From NCBI GenBank assembly GCA_051652645.1, contig JBOFUP010000019.1, positions 1 to 64,000 on the forward strand: a DNA stretch of 64,000 nucleotides, written 5' to 3'. This document shows positions 8,443-17,596 of this stretch, piece by piece. The first letter of the stretch is position 1. The number at the start of each line of letters is the position of its first letter. This DNA comes from UBA7332 sp051652645. Lineage in GTDB: Bacteria; Bacteroidota; Bacteroidia; Bacteroidales; UBA7332. The position numbers were made by a program, and so were the translations under genes. Below the pieces are notes generated by a model that saw only the letters and a program-made list of their open reading frames with translations, ran no database searches and was not told the DNA's origin.

Positions 8443-9654
8443 TTAGAAAACAATATGAGTATTAATTCCAAAAGTAAACTTCTTATCTCTATCTGAAAGC
8501 TCAGGGTAGTTTTCATACGAACCTACAAGCTGTATCTTCAGGCGATTATCAATAATGTATTTAGCAACTCCAAAGGATAAACCTTGTGTCTTATTGATAA
8601 GAGAGCTCTTATCTGTCCATTCAGGAAACACATAGCTATATCTAATATCAACAGCCCAATTCTTTTCGAACAAATAGCCCACTTGAGCTGTAACACCACT
8701 ACCAAGAACAAGGTAGTCTGCTATCTGCTTTGGCTGAAGCTTAGATGTAGCACCTCCATCAACATAAAGATGGTTTAGATTACGTGCCCAAGCATCCACA
8801 TATTCAGTCAAGAATGTAAAGCCTCTATATTTGAACATCAGGTTCATAGACATCTTTACATAGTCTGGATATGCTGATCTGCCATACTCATCGTATAGAG
8901 TAAAGCTCCCGTGACCCTCTCCTATTGCATCACTAGCTCCTTGGTTATAGCTATATGATCCACCAATCAATAATTTAGGACTCTTCTCACGAGCAAAATC
9001 TGTGTCAGTTAAGTTATTCCCTGGAGAGAAGAATCCCATTGGATAGAATGTAGCGTGTGCACTATACTTTAGTCCACCAAGGTCAAAATCTGTTGATGAG
9101 CTACCAAAAGAATTTATCCCATCACCCGTAGTTACAGCAACCCCTAAGTCAAACCCTGTATTCTTTACAGGCAGACGAGACTCAAGAAATATCCCAAGCT
9201 CGCGACCAGTATTGTAGAACGTACGATTAACAAGGCTACGATTACCAAGAGCTAGCGCCTCATCATAGAACATCATAGAACGAGTTCCAGATAGAGACTG
9301 CTTTTGCCCTACACTTATAGATAGGTTTTTTATTGGGTTATATGCAAACCAAGCATCTAATAGAGGGTATGATCTAGTGAAGTCCATTTGTAGTTTGAAG
9401 CTAAACTTATCATAATAGAATCCACCAGTCAAATCAAGATAAGCCCTATTAATATCAAAACGATACTCAGGATCATTACCCTTAAGTTCAGAATAGATGC
9501 CACTGGCTTGAATAAAACCACCAAGATTGAAATGATGTTTCCCTTTATCTAGATCAATATTTAGTCCATTACCAAGTCTGAAACTTGTTTGGTTCTCCTG
9601 AGCTGAAAGCCCAATTGCAGTAGCTGCAAATAATATAGTTACTATTTTTCTCAT
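8443..9654 (-). CDS. porin, OprO/OprP (phosphate-selective porin) type
   Basis: A signal peptide (ending near AIGLSAQE) precedes a barrel with the porin O/P hallmarks: HFNLGGFIQASGIYSE, FDINRAYLDLTGGFYYDKFSFKLQMDF and YNPIKNLSISVGQKQSLSGTRSMMFYDEALALGNRSLVNRTFYN. The length of 403 residues fits a 16-strand outer membrane channel, ending in a phenylalanine-containing strand (INTHIVF). It starts 29 bases after the peptidase gene and is a paralogue of the porin at 11225-12628. In this context it probably brings in peptides or organic acids rather than phosphate. Confidence 0.85.
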   Translation of the reverse strand: MRKIVTILFAATAIGLSAQENQTSFRLGNGLNIDLDKGKHHFNLGGFIQASGIYSELKGNDPEYRFDINRAYLDLTGGFYYDKFSFKLQMDFTRSYPLLDAWFAYNPIKNLSISVGQKQSLSGTRSMMFYDEALALGNRSLVNRTFYNTGRELGIFLESRLPVKNTGFDLGVAVTTGDGINSFGSSSTDFDLGGLKYSAHATFYPMGFFSPGNNLTDTDFAREKSPKLLIGGSYSYNQGASDAIGEGHGSFTLYDEYGRSAYPDYVKMSMNLMFKYRGFTFLTEYVDAWARNLNHLYVDGGATSKLQPKQIADYLVLGSGVTAQVGYLFEKNWAVDIRYSYVFPEWTDKSSLINKTQGLSFGVAKYIIDNRLKIQLVGSYENYPELSDRDKKFTFGINTHIVF

Positions 9655-9683
9655 GTCTCTAAACGTCTGAAATAAGTATTAAA

Positions 9684-11213
9684 TTAATCCATCAAGCGAA
9701 AAACGGGTAGCTGATCACCCTCTTCAATCTCAATAACTCTATAATTGACAAAACCATTAGATGATTCTGGTTCAAGCATCACAGAGAGTAGTCTTGATCT
9801 CTTTTGATTGGTATTGACAACAACTGTCCCTTTTGGAAATAACATCTTCTGCTTCTCAAGTTGAGTAGTAACTTTCACTGGGGTAAAGTTCTTAAAAGAG
9901 TGATCTTCTCTCTCTAACTTACTTATAAAGAAGGCTTCAACTTCAAGTTCTTGATCAGATTGTAATCTATGATATTCAACTCCTATATTTTTAAGTGTCT
10001 CAATAGCTTTCTCTTGTTCTGCAAGAATCAAGTAGCTTTTTGGAAGCTCTCTAGAGAGCTTAACTGTAGAGTTTAAAGAATTTGATAGAGTAAGCTCTAG
10101 TGTGTCAAGAGTATTCTTAATCTGATTTACAAAAGGTAGAGGATAATTCTCTTTTATCTCTGAGGAGAATGATACAGCCACAGGCTTATTCTCACTTACA
10201 GCCTCGTCGATAGCCTTAAGAAGTCGTTCTCTATTCTGATAAGTAGTATAAGCGAAACTATAAGCTAGTGTGTAGACATTCTCAATTCTGCGATAGATAG
10301 TCTCTCGTGATAAGCCTATGCCTCTTGTCTCTGTCAAAATAGTGAATGCATTATTTAATGATAGAGCATTGGCCGTAGATCTAGGAGAAGTACCCGCTAA
10401 GTTCATTACAACACCTTCACTTCCCTTCTTTGGCGTATAGTATGTATGGCTAGAGTGACCCTTCTCGTCAAGAAGCCTGCTCACCTGAGCTATATATAGT
10501 GATTCTACAGACTCTCTTATTGGAGTTGCAACATTTGGATTGCCTGATGTAAGAAACATCACATCCCAAGGCAGAGTCAAGATCTCACTAGAGATGAGTG
10601 AGTATGCACTTTTAAGAGGCTGATATTCATGAAAATCAACACATAGATGCGGATCAAATTCATTGACAACAGATCTCAAAGCAACAGCCTCAGGAGTCTC
10701 AAGACGCACTTGATCCCTATTGAGGTCTATTCCATTAGCTGTTTGTCTAATCATTCTCTCACCACCGTCGACATTCACCATAGGAAGGATATAGAAGTCT
10801 ATCTTCTCGAGGAGGAATGCTAAGGACTTATCCGAAGTTATCTTGTCAATAAAATGAAGTAGCCCCTCGGTACCTCCTGGTTCATCACCATGAATACGTG
10901 CAAAGTAAAGCACTCTCATCTTATCACTAGAGGCTATATTATTGGATAGCTTAGCAAGTAAGATCTCTCGACCTTTCTGCGTATAACCTATCTTTTCAAG
11001 TTGCATAATGTCAGAGTTCTCCGATTGTAGTCTACTTAGAAAGCTCTTCATCTCCTTGTAGGTTGTATAATCTCTCTTTTTTGACGCTATCGGAGTATTG
11101 ATAGTTAACTCCTTAGGTTTTGGGAAATATTTCTTTTGAACCCTCTTTAGATCTTGAGCAGTCAGTGTGCTAAACAAGAAGATGGAAAGAAGGAGATATA
11201 TTATTTTTCTCAT
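9684..11213 (-). CDS. exported M14-family zinc carboxypeptidase
   Basis: The enzyme removes residues from peptides outside the cytoplasm. The zinc ligands appear as HGDEPGG (HxxE) and the later HEYQP histidine. DLNRD supplies the substrate-binding arginine region, and the catalytic glutamate is likely the E in LTETRGIG. I chose the ATG at 11213, which gives a clean signal peptide (MRKIIYLLLSIFLFSTLTAQ) and 11 bases after the porin stop. A longer in-frame start at 11267 would run into that porin gene. A C-terminal region of about 200 residues beyond the catalytic domain is not assigned. Confidence 0.88.
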   Translation of the reverse strand: MRKIIYLLLSIFLFSTLTAQDLKRVQKKYFPKPKELTINTPIASKKRDYTTYKEMKSFLSRLQSENSDIMQLEKIGYTQKGREILLAKLSNNIASSDKMRVLYFARIHGDEPGGTEGLLHFIDKITSDKSLAFLLEKIDFYILPMVNVDGGERMIRQTANGIDLNRDQVRLETPEAVALRSVVNEFDPHLCVDFHEYQPLKSAYSLISSEILTLPWDVMFLTSGNPNVATPIRESVESLYIAQVSRLLDEKGHSSHTYYTPKKGSEGVVMNLAGTSPRSTANALSLNNAFTILTETRGIGLSRETIYRRIENVYTLAYSFAYTTYQNRERLLKAIDEAVSENKPVAVSFSSEIKENYPLPFVNQIKNTLDTLELTLSNSLNSTVKLSRELPKSYLILAEQEKAIETLKNIGVEYHRLQSDQELEVEAFFISKLEREDHSFKNFTPVKVTTQLEKQKMLFPKGTVVVNTNQKRSRLLSVMLEPESSNGFVNYRVIEIEEGDQLPVFRLMD

Positions 11214-11224
11214 TATATCGATCT

Positions 11225-12628
11225 TTAGAATGCTAGTTGAAATAGTATTGTTATGCTCTTCTCCCACCCACTTACTGATACTCCTTCAGGATTACGAATT
11301 GTTCCGTTCGTCTTTGCAAGCCCGAAGTTAGCCTGCACCTTAGCTGCATAGGATTTAGTCAAATATTTGGTTACACAAAAATCCATATAGTCACTACGGT
11401 TGAAGTATAGATCATTATTAATAAATGAATATTTATCAGCAATGATATGAGTATATCGCATATCAAATGAAAGGAACTTACGAATGAAATAACCCGTTTG
11501 AATATTGAAACCCGAACCGAGCATCATTCTATTCTTTATGTAGTTCTCCTTGTCATTTACCCCATCTATGGTAAAATCTGAAGAGGTTGTTCCATCATTC
11601 CTTACTCTATAAGCAATATTTGAAGGGACATGCCCCCAAGTCTTGACATACTCTCCAAGAAGAGAAAAGCCTTGATACTTGAACATAAAATCAAGGGTTA
11701 GTTTGCTTAGATCAGGCAGAGCAGTCATTCTGTTTGCATCTTGGTACAGTATAGCACCATTCTCACGACCTCCGCGTCTATCACTCACCCCATCATTGTA
11801 GCTATAGGCAGCTCCAACAACCAATTTAGGCTTAATTTCATAAGCTAAATCAGACTGTCTGCTCTCCCCCGCTAGACGAAAAAGTCCAAATGGAAGATAG
11901 TTCACACGTGCTCCATACTTAAGACCACCATACCTCTGCCCAAGACTTATTGGTCCGTCACCATCCGTAATTGCTAAAGATGGTCGCAGATATGAAGTAT
12001 GCCCCACTTTAAAAGTCCCAGAAGCATATAATCCTATCTCGCGTATTGTACCAAAAAGTGATGTAAGTTTGCTTCTATCGGTAAACTGCAAAGCCGTTGA
12101 ACTCATCTGAAGTTCTCGATTGTCTGTTGGTGTTGACCTCTGCCCCATAGATATGGATAACTTATTGTTACCAAAAGGATGATAAGCAACCCAAGCATCA
12201 GTAAGCATAGCTCCTACACCTTCAGCATCTGTCTCACTTCCCTTTACCATGTCCAGACCTAGTCGGTATCTAACCTTATTATTCATAGCCATACCATTAA
12301 GTCGAAGCCTAGCACGTCTTACTCTAAAGCGAGAATATGCTTTGTCATCTTCTGGATAGAACTGTGTTTGGAAAGTAGACTGAACATATCCACTTAGATT
12401 AATTCCGTAAGAGTCACTAGCTGAAAGAAAAGTTATTCCATCACCTAATTTATAGTGTCCCAACTTAAATGATTTACGAATAGGTGAGGCTTCACCATCC
12501 CCATACTCTGCATCCTCTATCTCATCAGACTCAACGGAGACATCCTCATCCGTTTGTGCAAATAGAGGTATGAATGAATTTGACAGCAGAGATATAATAA
12601 GGATTATAATGAATTTATTAAGTTTCAT
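11225..12628 (-). CDS. porin, OprO/OprP type, second paralogue
   Basis: This 467-residue porin has a signal peptide ending near residue 25, an acidic N-terminal stretch (DEDVSVESDEIEDAEYGDGE) and then the porin O/P barrel: INLSGYVQSTFQTQFYPEDD, RFRVRRARLRLNGMAMNNKVRYRLGLDMV and LSISMGQRSTPTDNRELQMSSTALQFTDRS. It shares the pattern of the porin at 8443-9654 but is longer. It begins 18 bases after the isoaspartyl dipeptidase gene and is followed 11 bases later by the M14 peptidase, so it belongs to the same transcription unit. Confidence 0.85.
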   Translation of the reverse strand: MKLNKFIIILIISLLSNSFIPLFAQTDEDVSVESDEIEDAEYGDGEASPIRKSFKLGHYKLGDGITFLSASDSYGINLSGYVQSTFQTQFYPEDDKAYSRFRVRRARLRLNGMAMNNKVRYRLGLDMVKGSETDAEGVGAMLTDAWVAYHPFGNNKLSISMGQRSTPTDNRELQMSSTALQFTDRSKLTSLFGTIREIGLYASGTFKVGHTSYLRPSLAITDGDGPISLGQRYGGLKYGARVNYLPFGLFRLAGESRQSDLAYEIKPKLVVGAAYSYNDGVSDRRGGRENGAILYQDANRMTALPDLSKLTLDFMFKYQGFSLLGEYVKTWGHVPSNIAYRVRNDGTTSSDFTIDGVNDKENYIKNRMMLGSGFNIQTGYFIRKFLSFDMRYTHIIADKYSFINNDLYFNRSDYMDFCVTKYLTKSYAAKVQANFGLAKTNGTIRNPEGVSVSGWEKSITILFQLAF

Positions 12629-12646
12629 CCTTAATTGATTAGTTGG

Positions 12647-13792
12647 TTATACTTCAAAATTACCTTTGCGTACAATGACACCCTCCTTCATGAACTCTAT
12701 TCCTTGAGAGATAACATTAGATAGGTTGAATGAATCGTCAAAGAAGCAGAAGTCAGCATCAAAACCAACTTTAATCTCTCCCTTATTCTTTAGCTTCATT
12801 GTTTTTGCAGCATTCTCAGTGATTAGCTTAAAGGCATCTTTTGGATGCATTCCTCCGTGCGTTATCAATTTTATTGTCTGTTCAAGATTTAGATGTAAAG
12901 GAGCTAGAGTGTAGGTATCGACACCTGTTGTAGGGTCTATACGTCTTACACCAGCATTTCCATCACTACTGAAAGTTATCTTATCAATTGACACACCATT
13001 CTCTAATGCTAGAAGTACGGCCTTGTAGGGCTCAGTGAACTTAGTTCCACCTGTAGATATATCTATAGCCCCACCCATTTTACCAAACTCAATTGCTTGA
13101 TTGAATAGTTCCTCTGTACGTATGGTATGAGTTGGTGATATATAGCTTATCAAAGTTGGATATTTACGAGCGATATAAAGCAAAAGAGACATACCCTCGG
13201 GTAGACCTCCAAGGTGAACATGCATTACCCCCCCTTTAGCTGAGGTAAAACCTCCAAGACGTACTTGATTAATTATACGAAGTAGCTCCTGCTCTGTGGG
13301 ATGCGAACTGCGATCATCGCAAATAGCTATCTTACATCCTATGATAGGGTCTACATAGATGAGATCCTCTGTTACAGAATCGGTAATTGTTGGTGTTGGC
13401 AATCCATAAAAACCTGTTAGCATATATGCAGATAAGCCATTCATGCGAAGAGACATAGTCTTGGCGTAGAGCTGTGGTAACTGCTTAACAAACCCATCTG
13501 TACCCAAAAGTCCAACTACGGTGGTTGTTCCACACTCTATAAGTTTCTGAATCTGTACCTCAGGGGCTAACGAACTGAATCCTGTTTGTCCACCACCACC
13601 AATGACATGAACATGCATATCAATTAGTCCTGGTGTTACCAACTGCCCCTTTGCATCTATGATTTGCGGCTCCAAGGTGCCTACATCAACTTTCTGAGCT
13701 ATCTGAGCAATTTTATTTCCACAAATAAGGATCTGCATTAGCTCAGCCTCTACACTAGTGTAGAGACGAGCATTTATAATCAGTTTAAACAT
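12647..13792 (-). CDS. iadA: isoaspartyl dipeptidase
   Basis: IadA hydrolyses isoaspartyl (beta-aspartyl) dipeptides formed from damaged proteins, a cytoplasmic zinc amidohydrolase reaction. All expected metal-site residues can be placed: H60 and H62 in DMHVH, K154 (the carbamylated lysine) in IGCKIAI, H193 in HVHLGG, H222 in SPTHTI and the catalytic D277 in SSDG. Each sits exactly eight residues before the equivalent in the E. coli enzyme as I know it. The length of 381 residues is normal. It starts 7 bases after a dicarboxylate-type transporter, which supports a role in aspartate recovery. Confidence 0.92.
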   Translation of the reverse strand: MFKLIINARLYTSVEAELMQILICGNKIAQIAQKVDVGTLEPQIIDAKGQLVTPGLIDMHVHVIGGGGQTGFSSLAPEVQIQKLIECGTTTVVGLLGTDGFVKQLPQLYAKTMSLRMNGLSAYMLTGFYGLPTPTITDSVTEDLIYVDPIIGCKIAICDDRSSHPTEQELLRIINQVRLGGFTSAKGGVMHVHLGGLPEGMSLLLYIARKYPTLISYISPTHTIRTEELFNQAIEFGKMGGAIDISTGGTKFTEPYKAVLLALENGVSIDKITFSSDGNAGVRRIDPTTGVDTYTLAPLHLNLEQTIKLITHGGMHPKDAFKLITENAAKTMKLKNKGEIKVGFDADFCFFDDSFNLSNVISQGIEFMKEGVIVRKGNFEV

Positions 13793-13799
13793 ATGTTTC

Positions 13800-15179
13800 T
13801 TAGAGAATTAGATAGTTATATAATAACATAAATATAAGCGCACCACCAAGAGGTATAAAATTACGCTTTGCAAGATCAAAAGGAGAGACACCTGCAACCT
13901 CTGCAATTGCTATTATCACACCAGCAATTGGTGAAGTAGCTCTACCCATACTAGCTGATAACTGCATAGGCAAAATCATATCTGCAGATGGAATACCTAA
14001 CTTCTGAGCAATAGAAGGAACCAATGGACCGAATGAGAAAAATGAAGCATTACCACTTCCCATCAGCATAGCAGCCAAGAATATTAGAATAGTAATGAAG
14101 ATACCTATAGTTACTCCTGAAAATCCAACTTGAGTTGCCCCGTCAACTAGAGAGTCAATAAGACCCAACTTTATAAGACCTTTAGAGAAGATCTCTGCAC
14201 AAACAATAAGAGTAACAACATCGGTGAATACTTTACCCATACCAGCCCAGAATGCTTTAACACCATTAAATGCAGCCTTAAAGCTCTTTGTTCTCAATAG
14301 GTCAAATAGCATAGCAATGAATAGAGATACAACCATAGCTGTTGTTGTATCAAGCTCTATTGCCGGGTGGAACAGCTGAAGATATTTAGAGAATATAATC
14401 AGCATGAACAATGGCAAAACGGGCAAAATAGCAAAGATCATTGGCACATCTATCTTCATTTCACTTAGCTGAAGAGGTTTCTCCGCTACTATCTTGCCAG
14501 ACTGTATATCCTTCTTATCAAAATATCTATTTGTGAAGTAGTAAAGCACCATAAGCAAGAGCGTCAATGGAATTGTCATTGGTAATTGATACTCTATGAA
14601 GTACATCACATTGTTCATCTCTAATAGCTCTGAAGCCTTAGCCGTGTTTGCTGATCCTGGTCCCATATCAAATACTGTACAAGCTGAGATAACCGAAACG
14701 GCAGTCAAACGACTAACTCCTAGGTTTACAAGAACTGGAAGTATTGAAGCAACAAGTAAAAGACCTAGACCAGCTGCGCTAGGTGTGCAAATGAATAGCA
14801 ACTGTCCGATAGGGATAATAGAGATAGCGGCTATGTAGGGATATTTGCGAAAAAGAGAAAGTGGCTGCATAGATACATATACCAATGCGTCACTCGCTTT
14901 TATCTGTTTCATATATGCAACATATCCACCAATAGACATGATCATAAACCCTACTCGTAAAATGTTAGTCGAGAAGGTCTCTACTACTATCTTAAATAGG
15001 TCAAAAAATGCTCCCCCTGTTGGATTTACTGGTTCTAGACTATTACCTAGCAAACCAGAGATAGCAAGCATAGAGATACCGGTAACCATCAGAACAACTT
15101 GAGGGTTATATTTCTTATATAGCCAATAAGCAGTTAAAAGAATAAACTGCACTGCAATTATTACACCTATTAGTGTCAT
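13800..15179 (-). CDS. dcuC: DcuC-family C4-dicarboxylate transporter
   Basis: This 459-residue integral membrane protein has about 12 hydrophobic segments. DcuC-like features include an N-terminal hydrophobic hairpin, the glycine- and serine-rich segment SACTVFDMGPGSANTAKASELL and, near the C-terminus, GSGNASFFSFGPLVPSIA followed by LPMQLSASMGRATSPIAGV. The family exchanges or effluxes C4-dicarboxylates such as succinate, fumarate and aspartate during anaerobic growth. The isoaspartyl dipeptidase follows after only 7 bases, so an aspartate- or dicarboxylate-related substrate is likely. Exact specificity and direction cannot be read from sequence. Confidence 0.85.
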   Translation of the reverse strand: MTLIGVIIAVQFILLTAYWLYKKYNPQVVLMVTGISMLAISGLLGNSLEPVNPTGGAFFDLFKIVVETFSTNILRVGFMIMSIGGYVAYMKQIKASDALVYVSMQPLSLFRKYPYIAAISIIPIGQLLFICTPSAAGLGLLLVASILPVLVNLGVSRLTAVSVISACTVFDMGPGSANTAKASELLEMNNVMYFIEYQLPMTIPLTLLLMVLYYFTNRYFDKKDIQSGKIVAEKPLQLSEMKIDVPMIFAILPVLPLFMLIIFSKYLQLFHPAIELDTTTAMVVSLFIAMLFDLLRTKSFKAAFNGVKAFWAGMGKVFTDVVTLIVCAEIFSKGLIKLGLIDSLVDGATQVGFSGVTIGIFITILIFLAAMLMGSGNASFFSFGPLVPSIAQKLGIPSADMILPMQLSASMGRATSPIAGVIIAIAEVAGVSPFDLAKRNFIPLGGALIFMLLYNYLIL

Positions 15180-15212
15180 ATATATATCTGTTTATTACGA
15201 TTAGTGTGAAAA

Positions 15213-17324
15213 TTACTCTCCTCTAACTAGACCTGCCTTATCATTGCTATCAGCACCTAGATTATCATACAGGTTTGAAGGAACAATATATGTAACCTCA
15301 CTACCATCGACCTTGTTCTTTCCCATATTCAAGGTCTTAAGTGCAGAGTAGCTACTTGGCAAAACAAAATTGTTTGGAGATATTTCGTTTGCACTTAGAT
15401 TAACATAATTAAGCAGTTGGTTATTGCTCAAATCAACGGCCTGCAATCTTCCAAGTGAACTAGATGTAGAACCTTGAAGATCCAAATAAGAGAGCTTTGT
15501 ATTTGATGAAAGATCAATCTGAGTAACTCCAGCTGTACGAACAATAAGAGAGGTTAGCTCAGTCAAGTTCTCAAGCGGAAGGGGCTGTTTGAATGCATTT
15601 GATGTAGCGATGAGTTCTGTCAGTGATGTGAAATACTGCAACCCGTCTAGATGCTGAATCTTCACATCTGCCGTAGCCACTCCAGCCTCTTGAAGACGCT
15701 TAATGGCTGCGGATGATTTAATTATATTGAGAGTACCAGCATAGCTATTAGCAATCTCTATATTCAAGTAAACACCATCATCTTTACGCTCTACAATACC
15801 CTCAGGTAGTTTCAAGTCTGCATCCTCTACATCAGACATTAGGTATACCAGATAGTCAGCAAAAGCTATATCTCTCACTAGGTATTGCTCATCAGAGGGT
15901 ACCTCCTGATCATTAGATGGTTCTACACCCTTCTTCGTTGATAGTTGGTCATACATAGCCTGAGGTATAGGGAAGTTTGCACCACTATTGCCTGAGAGAT
16001 CAAGATCAACAAGATTAGAATATGATGAAGGTAACTCTAGAGTCTCTTGTGTTATCAAGTGATTTATAACATAAATGTGTTCAGCCTTTGAAGCATTAGA
16101 GAGATTGAGCGATGTCAATCGCTGTGTATCACTAGCATTTGAGCTGGCACTATAGCGAAGACGCTTGATTGAATTTGGTACAATAAGATCATTTACCAAG
16201 TTTGCGTTCATCTCAAGAGTATCCAATTTACTTAATGCACTAAGATCTAATCTCCCCTCTATTGAGTTTGATGTCAACTTAATGTTAGTACACTCAGTGA
16301 AATGCTCTATCCCATCTAGGCTACTTATCTTTACGGCAGCCGAAGCAACTCCTGCGGCAGTTAGCTCCTCCACTCTCTTAGAATCCTTAACAAGGTAAAG
16401 AGCCTTAACTTGCTTAGCAATCTCCGTATCTAGCAAGAAACTATCATTACGGTTAATACAGATCCCCAAGGGAAGTCGGTTAGTATTTGTTTCTGCAAGC
16501 GTCGTGTTATATATTAGATATTCAGCAAAAGCCACATCAGATATTAGGTGATAGTTTGTTTGTGATGGCTCATCTGTGGATACCTCTACTCCCTTTTTTG
16601 TCGATAATTGATCATACAAAGCTTGCGGTATAGGAAAGTCTGCACCACTATTGCCTGAGAGATCAAGATCAACAAGATTAGAGTATGATGCAGGCAATTC
16701 TAGCCCCTCTTTTGTAATCAAGTGATTAATCACATAAATGTGCTCAGCTTTTGTCGCAGAAGAGAGGTTCAGAGAAATCAGTCTCTGTGTATCACTAGCA
16801 TTTGCACTAGCGCTATAACGCAGTCTCTTTATTGATGAAGGAACAACTAGATCATTTACCAAGTTAGCATTCATCTCAAGAGTATCTAATTTTGTTAGAG
16901 AGCTAAGATCCAACTTACCCTCAACAGCATTTGATGTTAGTCTTAAGTTCGTACAATTGTTGAAGAATTGTACACCATCGATATTGCTTATCTTGACCGC
17001 TGCTGAAGCAACGCCCGCAGCCGTAAGATCCTCTACTCTCTTAGAGTCCTTAACAAGATAAAGAGCTTTTACCTGCTTTGCCTTTTCAACATCTAACAAG
17101 AAACTGTCATTGCGATTGATACAAATCCCATAAGGAAGCATATTCTTATTCGATGGCTCAAGCGTAGTATTGTATATAAGATACTCAGCAAAGGCTACAT
17201 CCGAGAGTGGGTATAAGTTTGCCTGCTCTTGTCCATCAGGATTAAAATCGACATCTTGTGTAGAGCAACCAATAAAGGATGCTAATCCCATCAGTAGCAT
17301 AAAATAATTCCTAACTCTTTTCAT
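15213..17324 (-). CDS. leucine-rich-repeat-like surface lipoprotein with three tandem modules
   Basis: This 703-residue protein has a lipoprotein signal ending at C20 (SFIGCST). Three modules of about 221 residues follow (38-258, 259-480 and 481-703). Each opens with a variant of SDVAFAEYLIY, then short leucine-rich units (LTSNAVEGKLDLSSL, LDTLEMNANLV, LVDLDLSGNSG). Modules 1 and 2 are almost identical; module 3 keeps the plan but is clearly diverged. Extracellular LRR proteins of this type usually bind proteins or glycans. The 33-base gap to dcuC shows no obvious terminator, so it might head the downstream operon. Function is unknown. Confidence 0.8.
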   Translation of the reverse strand: MKRVRNYFMLLMGLASFIGCSTQDVDFNPDGQEQANLYPLSDVAFAEYLIYNTTLEPSNKNMLPYGICINRNDSFLLDVEKAKQVKALYLVKDSKRVEDLTAAGVASAAVKISNIDGVQFFNNCTNLRLTSNAVEGKLDLSSLTKLDTLEMNANLVNDLVVPSSIKRLRYSASANASDTQRLISLNLSSATKAEHIYVINHLITKEGLELPASYSNLVDLDLSGNSGADFPIPQALYDQLSTKKGVEVSTDEPSQTNYHLISDVAFAEYLIYNTTLAETNTNRLPLGICINRNDSFLLDTEIAKQVKALYLVKDSKRVEELTAAGVASAAVKISSLDGIEHFTECTNIKLTSNSIEGRLDLSALSKLDTLEMNANLVNDLIVPNSIKRLRYSASSNASDTQRLTSLNLSNASKAEHIYVINHLITQETLELPSSYSNLVDLDLSGNSGANFPIPQAMYDQLSTKKGVEPSNDQEVPSDEQYLVRDIAFADYLVYLMSDVEDADLKLPEGIVERKDDGVYLNIEIANSYAGTLNIIKSSAAIKRLQEAGVATADVKIQHLDGLQYFTSLTELIATSNAFKQPLPLENLTELTSLIVRTAGVTQIDLSSNTKLSYLDLQGSTSSSLGRLQAVDLSNNQLLNYVNLSANEISPNNFVLPSSYSALKTLNMGKNKVDGSEVTYIVPSNLYDNLGADSNDKAGLVRGE
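15885..17213 (-). repeat. two tandem 663-bp coding repeats inside the LRR-like gene
   Basis: Residues 38-258 and 259-480 are encoded by adjacent copies of about 663 bp that remain very similar at the DNA level as well as in protein. One example is the shared run around 15995-16045 and 16643-16693. This indicates recent duplication or gene conversion. Confidence 0.8.
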
Positions 17325-17441
17325 TTTTAAGTCTAATAATTAATTGGTTTATCTAGGTTCAAAGAAAAGGGTAAACAGTAAATAAACAGGTAAATATTGG
17401 CATTAACAAAACATTAATGTGGCACTTATTTTAGTGTAAAT

Positions 17442-17449
17442 CAAAAATA
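17442..17449 (-). promoter_or_regulatory. possible -7 box for the LRR-like gene
   Basis: TATTTTTG on the minus strand fits TAnnTTTG and lies about 120 bases before the start codon. No convincing -33 box was found at the right distance. Confidence 0.35.
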
Positions 17450-17504
17450 AAGCCTCATTAATGAAGTTATATAGCTTAACAAACAATAGTATAAAGACAA
17501 ATAA

Positions 17505-17534
17505 GACCGACTCCATATATTAAAGGAGTCGGTC
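17505..17534 (-). terminator. terminator after the SARP-like regulator
   Basis: A perfect 10-bp stem, GACCGACTCC with GGAGTCGGTC, encloses a 10-base loop just beyond the regulator stop codon. Confidence 0.75.
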
Positions 17535-17596
17535 CCATAGTTTAGATAAGGCTCTATATAAATTATTTATCGAGTGTAAGATGTTGAAATTACATA

